Positions 1-9,056 of a DNA stretch of 64,000 bases are shown piece after piece. Location: positions 310,414 through 374,413 of the forward strand of contig NZ_FNKN01000003.1 of the NCBI RefSeq assembly GCF_900102175.1. Direction: 5' to 3'. This DNA comes from Microbacterium sp. cf332. Lineage in GTDB: Bacteria > Actinomycetota > Actinomycetes > Actinomycetales > Microbacteriaceae. The position numbers and the translations under genes were made by a program. Within the stretch, counting starts at the first letter, position 1. Every line of letters begins with the position of its first letter. Under the pieces are notes generated by a model. The model saw only the letters and a list, made by a program, of their open reading frames with translations, ran no database searches and was not told the origin of the DNA.

Positions 1-779
1 CCGACTTCGGCGACGATAAGGACCGCGTCATCCGGCGCTCGAACGGCGAGTACACCTACTTCGCCGCCGACGCCGCGTACTACCTGAACAAGGGCGACCG
101 CGGCTTCGCGCACAAGATCTATCTGCTCGGCGCCGACCACCACGGCTACGTCCACCGTCTGAAGGCCCTCGCGGGTGCCGCGGGCGACGACCCGGAGAAG
201 GACATCGAGGTGCTCATCGGGCAGCTCGTCTCGATCAACGGCGCGCGCCTGTCGAAGCGTGCGGGCAACATCATCGAGCTCGACGACCTGCGCGACTGGC
301 TCGGCACCGACGCGCTGCGGTACTCGCTCGCGCGCTACCCGGCCGACTCGCCTCTGACACTCGACCCCGAGATCCTGCAGAAGCGCACCAACGACAACCC
401 TGTCTTCTACGTGCAGTACGCCCACGCGCGCACGCACAACGTGGCGCGCAACGCCGCCGACTCGGGTGTGACGCGCGACGCGTTCGCTCCGGAGCTGCTC
501 GATCACGAGACCGAATCGGCTCTGCTGGGTGCCCTCCAGGAGTTCCCCCGCATCGTCGCCTTCGCCGCCGAATTGCGCGAGCCGCACCGCGTCGCCCGCT
601 ATCTCGAAGAGCTCGCGAGCCTCTACCACCGGTGGTACGACACCTGCCGGGTCACGCCGCTCGGCGACGAGGAGGTCACCGACACGCACCGCACGCGCCT
701 GTGGTTGAACGACGCGACCGGCCAGGTGCTCCGCAACGGCCTCGACCTGCTGGGCGTCAGCGCGCCCGAACGGATGTGA
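1..779 (+). CDS. argS: Arginyl-tRNA synthetase, 3' part
   Basis: Class I aminoacyl-tRNA synthetase that charges tRNA-Arg in the cytoplasm. Only the C-terminal ~258 residues are in the window; reading begins in frame at base 3 and the gene enters from the left edge. Visible family marks are [11 protein letters not shown] and GADHHGYV of the catalytic core, LSKRAGN (the KMSKS-like loop), and [15 protein letters not shown], the start of the DALR anticodon-binding helical domain, ending [10 protein letters not shown] as is usual for ArgRS. The HIGH motif lies upstream of the window. The next gene starts 4 bases after the stop, so the two are probably co-transcribed. Confidence 0.96.
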   Translation, partial: DFGDDKDRVIRRSNGEYTYFAADAAYYLNKGDRGFAHKIYLLGADHHGYVHRLKALAGAAGDDPEKDIEVLIGQLVSINGARLSKRAGNIIELDDLRDWLGTDALRYSLARYPADSPLTLDPEILQKRTNDNPVFYVQYAHARTHNVARNAADSGVTRDAFAPELLDHETESALLGALQEFPRIVAFAAELREPHRVARYLEELASLYHRWYDTCRVTPLGDEEVTDTHRTRLWLNDATGQVLRNGLDLLGVSAPERM

Positions 780-783
780 CGAC

Positions 784-1596
784 GTGAGCGGTGCGACGCA
801 GCCGACCCTCCCGCTGCCGGAGGCGAGCGCCGCTCCCGCGCGCCGCCGACGCCGCGCGCTTCCCTGGATCATCGCCCTCGTGGTGGTCGTCGGGCTCGCC
901 GTCGCGGCCTGGTTCATCGCCGAGAGCATCACGCGCAGCATCCTGACGAACACGGTGCGCGAGCAGGTCATCACCCAGCTCGCGCTTCCGGAGGACCAGC
1001 AGATCGACGTCGGATTCGACGAGCCGGTGCTGCCGCAGGTCATCGGAGGCAGCCTCGACCGCCTCGACATCGCGAGCGACGACGTGCCGCTCGGCGACGT
1101 GCTCGCCGACGTCTCGGTGCGCGCGACGGACGTGCCGATCCGCGGCGACGGCGACATCGGCTCGGCCGACGCGACCGTCGTGTTCGCTGAGGATCAGCTC
1201 GAGATCCTGCTCTCGCAGGTGTCCGGCGTCTCGGGCGCCGGGCTGACCCTCGACCCGCCGAACGTGACGGTCGACGTGGACATGCCGGTCTTCGCCGTGT
1301 CGGTGGCCGTCGGTCTCGATCTCACTCCGAGCGCCGTCGACGGCGACATCGTGCTCACGCCGACCGCGGTCCGGCTCGGCAACGCCGAACTGACCGGCGA
1401 CGGACTGCGCGACCGATTCGGTTCCGTGGTCGACGGCGTCGTTCGCGACTATCCGATCTGCATCCGCGACCGGCTGCCCGCGGGGCTGACGCTGCGCGAG
1501 GTGCACGTGGAGCCGTCCGCGCTGGTGGCCGAGGTCGACGTCGACGGTGCGATCATCCGCGACGCGTCGCTGCAGGCCGACGGCACCTGCTCCTGA
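784..1596 (+). CDS. DUF2993 (LmeA-like) membrane-anchored protein
   Basis: 270-residue protein with a short cytoplasmic Arg-rich N-terminus (RRRRR near residues 20-24), one membrane segment (~27-49), and an extracytoplasmic beta-rich domain of the DUF2993 type (..EDQQIDVGFDEPVLPQVI..). Family members include mycobacterial LmeA, a phospholipid-binding envelope protein; that role is not shown here. The GTG start lies 4 bases after argS, suggesting translational coupling. In many actinobacteria this family sits between argS and lysA, as here. The exact function is unknown. Confidence 0.85.
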   Translation: MSGATQPTLPLPEASAAPARRRRRALPWIIALVVVVGLAVAAWFIAESITRSILTNTVREQVITQLALPEDQQIDVGFDEPVLPQVIGGSLDRLDIASDDVPLGDVLADVSVRATDVPIRGDGDIGSADATVVFAEDQLEILLSQVSGVSGAGLTLDPPNVTVDVDMPVFAVSVAVGLDLTPSAVDGDIVLTPTAVRLGNAELTGDGLRDRFGSVVDGVVRDYPICIRDRLPAGLTLREVHVEPSALVAEVDVDGAIIRDASLQADGTCS

Positions 1597-1635
1597 CCCG
1601 CGAGCCGCTCGCGGTCCGCGCGGCGGCAGCGGTGC

Positions 1636-2148
1636 TCAGTGACCGTGGGCGAGCAGCAGCGCGACCGCCACGAGGGCGACGAGGCCGAGCAGCAGCGTCG
1701 ACGCCACGAGTCGCTGCACGATGCTCAGCCCCGTACGGGCGCTCGCGAGGAGCACGACCCCGACCAGCACCGCCGCGTCGACGACGATGCCGATGATGAG
1801 GGCGGTGTCGAGGTCGATCAGCCCGCCCAGGGCGAGCAGGAGTGCGAGCAGCGGAAACGACGCTGTCCCGAGGGCGACGACGGCGGTTCGGGCCATGACG
1901 GCGAGCTCGCGCCCGCGGGGGAACTGCCGGTGACCGATCTGATGCGCGATGACCTCGGCCACGAAACCCGCCGCAGCGATCGCGAAGATGCCGACGACGA
2001 GCGCGAAGATCGACTCGCCGACCGTCACGTGACCGGCCGTCAGCAGCCCTGCGAGGATCGCGAGACCGGTGACGGTCGCGTAGATCCGTTCCTTCAGGGC
2101 GCCGATGCGTTCCTCGAGCTCGGGCCCCTGCGCGCTGTCGTTGCTCAT
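1636..2148 (-). CDS. Small integral membrane protein, unknown function
   Basis: 170-residue hydrophobic protein with four or five predicted membrane segments and a short acidic N-terminal helix (SNDSAQGPELEERIGALKERIY). I start it at the ATG at 2148 because a near-perfect AGGAGG lies just upstream on the minus strand; a longer reading to 2265 would overlap the divergent gene at 2186. The motif EVIAHQIGHRQFPRG between helices is His-rich, but I cannot tie it to a function. It stands alone, convergent with the DUF2993 gene and divergent from the YdeI-like gene. Confidence 0.75.
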   Translation of the reverse strand: MSNDSAQGPELEERIGALKERIYATVTGLAILAGLLTAGHVTVGESIFALVVGIFAIAAAGFVAEVIAHQIGHRQFPRGRELAVMARTAVVALGTASFPLLALLLALGGLIDLDTALIIGIVVDAAVLVGVVLLASARTGLSIVQRLVASTLLLGLVALVAVALLLAHGH

Positions 2149-2185
2149 CTCGACCTCCTGCGCCAGGCTACAAGCGGGAGGGACG

Positions 2186-2782
2186 ATGACCGCAGCGGTC
2201 GATGAGCGCCCCGCGCCGCTGATCGTGGCGGATGCGGCGGCCTGGCGGGCCTGGCTCGACGCCAACGAGTCGACATCCGACGGGGTGCAGGTCGTGATGG
2301 CGAAGAAGGGGGTGACGGACCCGACCTCGTTGACCTACGCCGAGGCTCTCGACGAGGCCCTCTGCAGCGGCTGGATCGACGGCAGGCGCAACTCCCGAGA
2401 CGCCACCACCTTCCTGCAGCTCTTCACGCCGCGACGAGCGCGCTCGATCTGGTCCGAACGGAATGTCGGGCTCATCGAGCGCCTGATCGCCGAGGGGCGG
2501 ATGCGCCCCCGCGGGCAGGTCGAGATCGACCGGGCCCGTGCCGACGGCAGGTGGGACCGGGCTTATGCCGGTCCGGCCGCGGCTGTCGCGCCTCCCGACC
2601 TGGTGGCGGCACTCGCCGAGCATCCCGCGGCGTCGGAGCGGTTCGCCGCTCTCGGAGCGACGGCTCGGTACGCGGTGCTGCATCCGATCCTCAGCGCGCC
2701 CTCCGACGCGGCGCGCGCGGCTCGCATCCGGCGCGCGATCGAGCGCCTCGCGGGCGATGACACCGCGCCCGGAGGGCGGTGA
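2186..2782 (+). CDS. YdeI/OmpD-associated family protein
   Basis: 198-residue soluble protein. The N-terminal part (W-x-x-WL, then VQVVMAKKGVTDPTSLTYAEALDEALCSGWIDGRR) is typical of the YdeI/OmpD-associated family, and the C-terminal part carries the Arg/Glu-rich helical segment of that family. The biochemical role is poorly known; relatives are often stress-related and occur as single genes. Start chosen at ATG 2186, preceded by GGGAGGGAC. An in-frame extension to 2105 would run into the divergent promoter region and is not family-like. Confidence 0.82.
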   Translation: MTAAVDERPAPLIVADAAAWRAWLDANESTSDGVQVVMAKKGVTDPTSLTYAEALDEALCSGWIDGRRNSRDATTFLQLFTPRRARSIWSERNVGLIERLIAEGRMRPRGQVEIDRARADGRWDRAYAGPAAAVAPPDLVAALAEHPAASERFAALGATARYAVLHPILSAPSDAARAARIRRAIERLAGDDTAPGGR

Positions 2783-2847
2783 CGAAGCGCACTGCGGCGG
2801 CCTCGACGCCCGACGTCACGAGGATCGGGCCCGTGCGGCGGGTGTCC

Positions 2848-2853
2848 TAGACT
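2848..2853 (+). promoter_or_regulatory. -10 box of lysA
   Basis: TAGACT, matching the actinobacterial TANNNT -10 pattern, about 60 bases before the lysA GTG. No clear -35 element is seen. It implies a 5' leader of roughly 55 bases. Confidence 0.5.
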
Positions 2854-2913
2854 GGCGGCACCGTCGCGGCCCCGTCTGCCGGACGGTCAGCGCTCCTCCC
2901 GATTGGTGTTCCC

Positions 2914-4356
2914 GTGTCCGCGTCCGACGTCCGCCCCGCCGTGCCGGAATGGCTGCTCCCTCCCGCCGACGCCAACGACCTCGTCGAAGCCGTCTGGCCG
3001 CCGCGCGCCGAGCGCGATGACGCCGGTGTGCTCTCGATCGCGGGCGTGAGCGTCGCCGACCTCGCCGCCCAGTTCGGCACGCCCCTCTACGTGCTCGACC
3101 AGGATGCCGTCGTCGCCGAGGCGCGTCGCGTGCGCGAGGCGTTCGCCGCCGCCGCCGCCCGCCACGGCACGACCGCCCGCGTGTATTACGCGAGCAAGGC
3201 GTTCCTGAGCACCGAGGTGGTGCGCTGGGTCACCGGCGAAGGCCTCGCGATCGACGTGGCGACCGGGGGCGAGCTCGCCGTCGCGCTCGCCGCCGACGCC
3301 GACCCGGCGCGCATCGGGCTGCACGGCAACAACAAGTCGCGGCTCGAACTCGCCCGGGCCGTCGAGCTCGGCGTCGGTTCGGTCATCGTCGACAGTCTTA
3401 TCGAGATCGATCGGCTCGCCGAGATCGCCGCCGCCCGGGGCGCGGTCCAGCCCGTCCTCGTCCGGGTGAACAGCGGTGTGCACGCCGAGACGCACGACTT
3501 CCTCGCCACGGCCCACGAGGACCAGAAGTTCGGATTCGCCCTGACCGACGCCGAGTCGGTCGTGGCCCGGATCCGCGAGCTGCCCTCGCTGCGCTTCATC
3601 GGGCTGCACTGCCACATCGGCTCGCAGATCTTCGGCACCGCGGGGTTCGCCGAGTCGGCATCCCGCCTGGTCTCCGTCCACGCCCGGCTGCTCGCCGACG
3701 GCGAGGTCCCCGTCATGAACCTCGGCGGCGGGTTCGGCATCGCCTACACGAGCGTCGACGACCCCACCCCGATCGAGGAGCTGGCCGACGGCATCGTCGC
3801 CGCCGTGGCGCGCGAGTGCGCGGCACACGGCATCCCGCTGCCGACCCTGGCGTTCGAACCCGGACGCGCGATCGTCGGCCGGGCCGGCGTGACGCTGTAC
3901 GAAGTCGGCACGACCAAGCCCGTGCGGGTCAGCGACGAGCTCGAGCGTCTCTACGTGAGCGTCGACGGCGGCATGAGCGACAACGCGCGTCCCGCCCTGT
4001 ACGGCGCGGCGTACTCCGCGCGGATCGCCAGCCGGTCGAGCGACGCTCCCGCGGCGCTGTCGCGGGTCGTCGGACGGCACTGCGAGTCGGGAGACATCGT
4101 CGTGGACGCCGAGTACCTGCCCGGCGACGTCGCTCCCGGCGACCTGCTGGCCGTGCCGGCCACCGGTGCCTACTGCTTCTCGCTCGCCAGCAACTACAAC
4201 TATGTCCCGCGCCCGCCGGTCGTGGCGGTCGCGGGCGGGAGCGCCCGCGTGATCGTGCGCGGCGAGACCATCGACGACCTGCTCGCCCGCGACGCGGGCA
4301 TCCCCACCGAAGGAGCCGAATGCGAAACACCGAGCCAGCGAAGCGGGTCGAAGTGA
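2914..4356 (+). CDS. lysA: Diaminopimelate decarboxylase
   Basis: PLP-dependent fold-III decarboxylase that converts meso-diaminopimelate to L-lysine, the last step of lysine synthesis. 480 residues. Visible: the PLP lysine in VYYASKAFLS (K95), the HCHIGSQ motif (232-238), the GGGFGI phosphate-binding loop, and the CESGD active-site motif (390-394). The N-terminal extension with VPEWLLPPADANDL is common in Microbacteriaceae LysA. It heads an aspartate-family cluster with hom and thrB; hom starts 37 bases inside its 3' end. GTG start; the Shine-Dalgarno is weak, so a start a few codons downstream is not excluded. Confidence 0.96.
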   Translation: MSASDVRPAVPEWLLPPADANDLVEAVWPPRAERDDAGVLSIAGVSVADLAAQFGTPLYVLDQDAVVAEARRVREAFAAAAARHGTTARVYYASKAFLSTEVVRWVTGEGLAIDVATGGELAVALAADADPARIGLHGNNKSRLELARAVELGVGSVIVDSLIEIDRLAEIAAARGAVQPVLVRVNSGVHAETHDFLATAHEDQKFGFALTDAESVVARIRELPSLRFIGLHCHIGSQIFGTAGFAESASRLVSVHARLLADGEVPVMNLGGGFGIAYTSVDDPTPIEELADGIVAAVARECAAHGIPLPTLAFEPGRAIVGRAGVTLYEVGTTKPVRVSDELERLYVSVDGGMSDNARPALYGAAYSARIASRSSDAPAALSRVVGRHCESGDIVVDAEYLPGDVAPGDLLAVPATGAYCFSLASNYNYVPRPPVVAVAGGSARVIVRGETIDDLLARDAGIPTEGAECETPSQRSGSK

Positions 4357-5672
4357 CGGACTACCGCCGCCTGCGCGTCGCGCTGCTCGGCGCCGGAGCC
4401 GTCGGCTCCCAGGTCGCCGCGCTCCTCCTCAAGCACGGGGACGAGCTCGCCGACCGGGCCGGTGCGGCTCTCGACCTCGTGGGCATCTCGGTACGCGACC
4501 TCGATGCGCCGCGCGACGTCGACCTGCCGCGCGAGCTGCTGACGACCGACCCCGAGTCGCTGCTCGTCGGGTCGGACATCGTCATCGAACTCATGGGCGG
4601 GATCGAGCCCGCCCGCACCAGCATCCTGCAGGCGATCGGCGCCGGAGCCGACATCGTCACCGCGAACAAGGCGCTCCTGGCCACGCACGGTCCGGAGCTG
4701 TTCGAGGCGGCCGACCAGGTCGGTGCCTCGATCTACTACGAGGCCGCGGCCGCCGGCGCCATCCCGATCATCCGCCCGCTGCGCGACTCGCTCGCCGGCG
4801 ACCGAGTGCAGCGCATCATGGGCATCGTCAACGGCACGACGAACTACATCCTCGACCGCATGGACCGCGAAGGCTCCGACTTCGCCGAGGTCCTCGCCGA
4901 CGCGCAGGCCCTCGGCTACGCCGAGGCCGATCCCACGGCCGACATCGAGGGGTACGACGCCGCGCAGAAGGCGGCGATCCTCGCGTCGCTGGCCTTCCAC
5001 ACGGCGGTGCCGCTGAGCGCCGTCCACCGCGAGGGCATCACCCGCATCGACGCCGACATGATGGATGCCGCGCGCAAGGCCGGCTTCGTCATCAAGCTCC
5101 TGGCGGTGTGCGAGCGGCTCTCCGACGCCGAGGTGTCGCCCTCGGGAGAGACGATCTCGGTGCGCGTCTACCCGGCTCTCGTTCCCCGTGAGCACCCGCT
5201 CGCGAGCGTGCACGGCGCGAACAACGCCGTGTTCGTGCAGGCCGAGGCCGCGGGAGACCTCATGTTCTACGGCGCCGGCGCCGGCGGTGTGCAGACCGCC
5301 TCGGCCGTGCTGGGCGACGTCGTGTCGGCGGCTCGCCGCCACATCGCCGGCGGGGTCGGCGTGGGGGAGTCCACCCGCGCGAACCTGCCCGTCGTCCCCA
5401 TCGGGCACGTGACCACCCGGTACCAGATCACCCTCGAGGTCGAGGACCGTCCGGGCGTGCTCGCCGCCGTAGCGGGCCTGCTCAGCGACGGACGGGTGTC
5501 GATCGCGACGCTCGAGCAGTCGATCGTCGGAACGGAGGGCGACGAGACCGCCCGCCTCGTCGTCGGTACGCACCTCGCACGCGAGCAGGACCTGAGCGAC
5601 GCCGTCGCCGCCCTCAGCGCGAGCGGCGTCGTGCAGCGCGTCGTGTCGGTCCTGCGCGTGGAGGGCGACTGA
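4320..5672 (+). CDS. hom: Homoserine dehydrogenase
   Basis: NAD(P)H-dependent reduction of aspartate semialdehyde to homoserine, the branch point to threonine and methionine. 450 residues: Rossmann fold with GAGAVGS (24-30), the conserved NIVTANKALLA-type segment, the catalytic region GYAEADPTADIEGYDAAQK, and a C-terminal ACT domain from ~367 (RYQITLEVEDRPGVLAAVAG) that usually gives threonine feedback inhibition. Start chosen at ATG 4320 because AAGGAG lies 6 bases upstream; this overlaps lysA by 37 bases. The alternative GTG at 4353 overlaps the lysA stop as GTGA and would begin closer to the conserved core, so the true N-terminus is uncertain by 11 residues. Confidence 0.95.
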   Translation: MRNTEPAKRVEVTDYRRLRVALLGAGAVGSQVAALLLKHGDELADRAGAALDLVGISVRDLDAPRDVDLPRELLTTDPESLLVGSDIVIELMGGIEPARTSILQAIGAGADIVTANKALLATHGPELFEAADQVGASIYYEAAAAGAIPIIRPLRDSLAGDRVQRIMGIVNGTTNYILDRMDREGSDFAEVLADAQALGYAEADPTADIEGYDAAQKAAILASLAFHTAVPLSAVHREGITRIDADMMDAARKAGFVIKLLAVCERLSDAEVSPSGETISVRVYPALVPREHPLASVHGANNAVFVQAEAAGDLMFYGAGAGGVQTASAVLGDVVSAARRHIAGGVGVGESTRANLPVVPIGHVTTRYQITLEVEDRPGVLAAVAGLLSDGRVSIATLEQSIVGTEGDETARLVVGTHLAREQDLSDAVAALSASGVVQRVVSVLRVEGD

Positions 5673-5673
5673 C

Positions 5674-5760
5674 GTGGCGCGCCTCCGCGATGCCATGTCG
5701 TCCGCGATCGGCACCGGCACCGACACGTCTCTCGTCGGCGTAGCCCGGGTGATCGCATGA
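5674..5760 (+). CDS. Possible 28-residue coupling ORF between hom and thrB
   Basis: GTG start one base after the hom stop, preceded by GGAGGG (5660-5665) at ideal spacing, and ending in a TGA that overlaps the thrB start as ATGA. The peptide has no known domain; its middle reads IGTGTDT, with three threonines in five residues. The thrB ATG has no convincing Shine-Dalgarno of its own, so this ORF could deliver ribosomes to thrB by termination-reinitiation. It is too short for routine gene calling. Whether it is translated is an inference from signals only. Confidence 0.5.
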   Translation: MARLRDAMSSAIGTGTDTSLVGVARVIA

Positions 5761-6686
5761 GCCGCTCCGTCCAGGTGCGCGTGCCCGCGACCAGTGCGAA
5801 CCTCGGCCCCGGGTTCGACACCCTCGGGCTCGCCCTCAGCGTGTACGACGAGCTGATCGTGACCGAGCTGCCCGAGCCGGGCCTCGAGATCACCGTCTCG
5901 GGCGAGGGCGCCGGCGAGGTGCCCACCGACGCCTCGCACCTCGTGGTACGGGCAATGGCGTACGCCTACGAGGCCTTCGGACGCACGATGCCGGGTCTGC
6001 GGCTCGAGGCCGTCAACGCGATCCCGCACGGGCGGGGCATGGGCTCGTCCGGCGCCGCCGTCGTCTCGGGCCTGCTCGCGGCCAAGGGCCTGCTCGCCGG
6101 TGACGTCGAGATCGGCGCCGAGGCGCTGCTGCGTCTGGCGACCGAGCTCGAGGGACATCCCGACAACGTCGCCCCGGCCCTCTTCGGCGGCCTCACGATC
6201 GCCTGGGTCGACGAGCACGGCCCGCAGCACAAGAAGCTGCTCGTCCATCGCGGCGTCGCGCCGCTGGTGTTCGTGCCCGACTTCACGATGTCGACCTCTG
6301 TCGCCCGCGGCTTCGATCCGCTGCAGGTGACGCGCGAGGACGCGATCTTCAACCTCTCGCGATCGGCGCTGCTCGTCGCGGCCCTCACGCAGAGCCCCGA
6401 CCTGCTGCTCGCCGCCACCGAGGACAAGCTCCACCAGTCGTACCGGGCGCAGGCGATGGTCGAGACCGACCGGCTCGTCCGCGCTCTGCGCGCGGAGGGT
6501 TTCGCGGCGGTCGTGTCGGGCGCGGGCCCGAGCGTGCTGGTGCTCGCGGACGGTCCCGGGCAGCGTCTCGCCGCCGCCAGGATCGCCGCCGATATCACAG
6601 ACACCCCGTGGGATGCGCGGATGCTGGCCGTCGATGTACGCGGTGGTATGGTGAGGGACCATACGGAGGGTTCCACACCACTGTGA
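5757..6686 (+). CDS. thrB: Homoserine kinase
   Basis: GHMP-family kinase that phosphorylates L-homoserine for threonine synthesis. 309 residues. N-terminal VRVPATSANLGPGFDTLGLAL is the substrate-binding signature, and the ATP-binding GHMP loop reads IPHGRGMGSSGAA (89-101). The C-terminal SGAGPSVLVL is the usual second motif. No thrC lies between hom and thrB as in some relatives, so threonine synthase must be elsewhere. The start overlaps the small upstream ORF (ATGA). Its last codons carry a short inverted repeat that may belong to the rho promoter. Confidence 0.96.
   Translation: MSRSVQVRVPATSANLGPGFDTLGLALSVYDELIVTELPEPGLEITVSGEGAGEVPTDASHLVVRAMAYAYEAFGRTMPGLRLEAVNAIPHGRGMGSSGAAVVSGLLAAKGLLAGDVEIGAEALLRLATELEGHPDNVAPALFGGLTIAWVDEHGPQHKKLLVHRGVAPLVFVPDFTMSTSVARGFDPLQVTREDAIFNLSRSALLVAALTQSPDLLLAATEDKLHQSYRAQAMVETDRLVRALRAEGFAAVVSGAGPSVLVLADGPGQRLAAARIAADITDTPWDARMLAVDVRGGMVRDHTEGSTPL
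6646..6664 (+). repeat. Inverted repeat and possible rho -10 inside the thrB 3' end
   Basis: GTATGGT-GAGGG-ACCATAC, a perfect 7-bp inverted repeat with a 5-base loop inside the last codons of thrB. It contains TATGGT, a TANNNT-type -10, which would give rho a leader of about 180 bases. Alternatively it is a chance repeat or an operator half-pair. Confidence 0.3.
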
Positions 6687-6837
6687 TCTGAGCCTCCGTC
6701 GCAATTCTGCGAATCACCGCGAACACCCCTGATCCATACCCCGTGCCGTCGGCCGGACGCGTGTGGCAGGTGGAGGGCGCCCGCCGTGGACGGCGCCGAC
6801 GCGGTTCTGTCATGTCCACCGTGTAAGAGGAGAACTC

Positions 6838-9054
6838 GTGGAGTCCAACTCCGAGAACCTGACGATCGACGAGACCGTCGACGCCCCGACCGAGGGGTCC
6901 GCCGAGCAGCAGGACGTCGTCGCCGACGCGCCTGCCGAAGACGCGACGACCGCGGCTCCCGCCCCCGAGGAGGAGACTCCCGAGGAGGCGGAGGTCGCCG
7001 ACGTCGCTGCCGAGGCTCCCGCCGAGCCCGCACCGGACGCATCCGCCCCGGAGAGCGCCCCCGAAGAGACGGCACCGGCCGCTGAGGAGGCCCCCGTCGA
7101 CACCGCGGAGGTCGCCGAGAAGCCGGCGAAGGCGCCGCGCAAGCGCGCTCCCCGCCGTGCGAAGAGCACGGATGTCGCGCCGGCGCCCGCCGCCGACGAG
7201 ACGCCCGCCGAGGCACCCGTCGCCGACGCTGCTGCCGCTGCTGATGCTCCCGTTGCCGAGACGGCCGTCGCCGACACGGCCGTCGCTGACGCTGCGGGAG
7301 GTGCCGAGGCTGTCGAGGCCCCCGCCGAAGCCGAGGCGCCGAGCGCCGATGCGCAGCCCGCCGCCGACGCGCAGGCCGCCGCCGATGCCGAGCCCGCCGA
7401 GGCGCCGAAGAAGACCGCACGCGGTCGCGGTCGTGGCCGCAACGCGAAGAAGGACGCCGAGCCCGAGGCGGCTTCGAGCGACGAGGCGGCCGCCGCCGAC
7501 GCGGCACCCGCCGAGAGTGCCTCGGAGGCACCGTCCGAGCAGGCCGCCGAGGGCGAGTCGAACGGCGACGAGTCCGCGAAGACGGACGGCGGCGAGGGCG
7601 AGGGCGAATCGTCCGGACGCTCGCGCAGCCGGTCGCGCAGCCGCAACCGCAACCGCAACAAGGACAATGCCCAGAACGGCGCCGCGGGCAACCAGGGCCA
7701 GAACGGTCAGGCCTCGGGCGGGAACCAGAACCCGGGCGGGAACCAGAACCAGAACCAGGGCGGGAACCAGAACCAGGGCGGCAACGCCGGTCCCGACGAC
7801 GACGACGCCCCGGGCCAGAACGGCCGCGGTCGTCAGCGCAACAAGCGCCGCGGCCAGGGCGGTGGCGACGAGTTCGACACCGAGATCAACGAGGACGACA
7901 TCCTCATCCCGATCGCCGGCGTGCTCGACGTCCTCGACAACTACGCGTTCGTGCGCACCACGGGCTACCTGCCGGGCACGCAGGACGTCTACGTCTCGCT
8001 CGGCCAGGTCAAGAAGTACAACCTGCGCAAGGGCGACGCGGTGGTCGGCGCGATCAAGCAGCCCCGCGAGGGCGAGCAGTCGAGCCGCCAGAAGTACAAC
8101 GCGCTCGTCAAGGTCGACTCGATCAACGGCCTGTCGGTCGAGGATGCGGCGACCCGCGTCGAGTTCGGCAAGCTCACGCCCCTGTACCCGCAGGAGCGGC
8201 TGCGCCTCGAGACCGGCCCCGAGAAGCTGACCCAGCGCATCATCGACCTCGTCGCCCCGATCGGCAAGGGCCAGCGCGGCCTCATCGTCGCGCCGCCCAA
8301 GGCGGGCAAGACGATCGTGCTGCAGCAGATCGCCAACGCCATCGCGCAGAACAACCCCGAGGTGCACCTCATGGTCGTTCTCGTCGACGAGCGCCCCGAA
8401 GAGGTCACCGACATGCAGCGCACGGTCAAGGGCGAGGTCATCGCGTCGACCTTCGACCGTCCCGCCGAGGACCACACCACGGTCGCCGAGCTCGCCATCG
8501 AGCGCGCCAAGCGTCTGGTCGAGCTGGGCCGCGACGTCGTCGTGCTGCTCGACTCGATCACCCGTCTCGGACGCGCATACAACCTGTCGGCGCCCACGTC
8601 GGGCCGCGTCCTGACCGGCGGTGTCGACGCGTCGGCGCTCTACCCGCCGAAGCGGTTCTTCGGCGCGGCGCGCAACATCGAGAACGGCGGCTCGCTGACG
8701 ATCCTCGCCACGGCGCTCGTCGAGACCGGATCCAAGATGGACGAGGTCATCTTCGAGGAGTTCAAGGGCACGGGCAACAGCGAGCTGCGCCTGTCGCGTC
8801 AGCTGGCCGACAAGCGCATCTTCCCGGCCGTCGACGTCAATGCCTCGTCGACGCGTCGCGAGGAGATGCTGCTCTCGTCCGACGAGGTCAAGATCACCTG
8901 GAAGCTGCGCCGCGCCCTCGCCGGGCTCGACCAGCAGCACGCCCTCGGCGTCATCCTCGACAAGCTCAAGGAGACGCAGTCCAACGTCGAGTTCCTCGTG
9001 CAGATGCAGAAGTCGATCCCGGCGCCGAACGCGCACGACAACAGCATCCGCTGA
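6838..9054 (+). CDS. rho: Transcription termination factor Rho with long disordered N-terminus
   Basis: RNA-dependent hexameric helicase that ends transcription. 738 residues against ~420 in E. coli. Residues 1-~345 are low complexity: first Ala/Glu/Pro/Asp-rich, then basic RGRGRGR and [11 protein letters not shown] stretches, then GGNQNQ repeats. The conserved core begins near 345, with the RNA-binding cold-shock-like domain ([20 protein letters not shown] from 361), Walker A APPKAGKT (485-492), [10 protein letters not shown], and Walker [15 protein letters not shown] start chosen for the AGGAGA 5 bases upstream. prfA follows after 2 bases. Confidence 0.97.
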   Translation: MESNSENLTIDETVDAPTEGSAEQQDVVADAPAEDATTAAPAPEEETPEEAEVADVAAEAPAEPAPDASAPESAPEETAPAAEEAPVDTAEVAEKPAKAPRKRAPRRAKSTDVAPAPAADETPAEAPVADAAAAADAPVAETAVADTAVADAAGGAEAVEAPAEAEAPSADAQPAADAQAAADAEPAEAPKKTARGRGRGRNAKKDAEPEAASSDEAAAADAAPAESASEAPSEQAAEGESNGDESAKTDGGEGEGESSGRSRSRSRSRNRNRNKDNAQNGAAGNQGQNGQASGGNQNPGGNQNQNQGGNQNQGGNAGPDDDDAPGQNGRGRQRNKRRGQGGGDEFDTEINEDDILIPIAGVLDVLDNYAFVRTTGYLPGTQDVYVSLGQVKKYNLRKGDAVVGAIKQPREGEQSSRQKYNALVKVDSINGLSVEDAATRVEFGKLTPLYPQERLRLETGPEKLTQRIIDLVAPIGKGQRGLIVAPPKAGKTIVLQQIANAIAQNNPEVHLMVVLVDERPEEVTDMQRTVKGEVIASTFDRPAEDHTTVAELAIERAKRLVELGRDVVVLLDSITRLGRAYNLSAPTSGRVLTGGVDASALYPPKRFFGAARNIENGGSLTILATALVETGSKMDEVIFEEFKGTGNSELRLSRQLADKRIFPAVDVNASSTRREEMLLSSDEVKITWKLRRALAGLDQQHALGVILDKLKETQSNVEFLVQMQKSIPAPNAHDNSIR
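7716..7781 (+). repeat. Imperfect tandem repeat coding GGNQNQ in rho
   Basis: Four back-to-back copies of a GGCGGGAACCAGAACC-like unit inside rho, encoding an Asn/Gln/Gly-rich segment of the disordered N-terminal extension. Such units expand and contract by slippage. The length stays in frame. Confidence 0.75.
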
Positions 9055-9056
9055 TC

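Noticed and set aside
4353..4356. GTGA overlap at the lysA stop as the hom start
   Set aside because: Plausible, but the upstream ATG at 4320 has a much better Shine-Dalgarno (AAGGAG). Kept as an alternative in the hom entry.
7716..7781. Direct repeats that might be a CRISPR array
   Set aside because: The units are contiguous, in frame inside rho and without spacers; they encode GGNQNQ.
4200..9036. Long minus-strand frames opposite hom, thrB and rho
   Set aside because: Same GC-driven shadow effect; the plus-strand proteins have full family motifs and the shadows do not.
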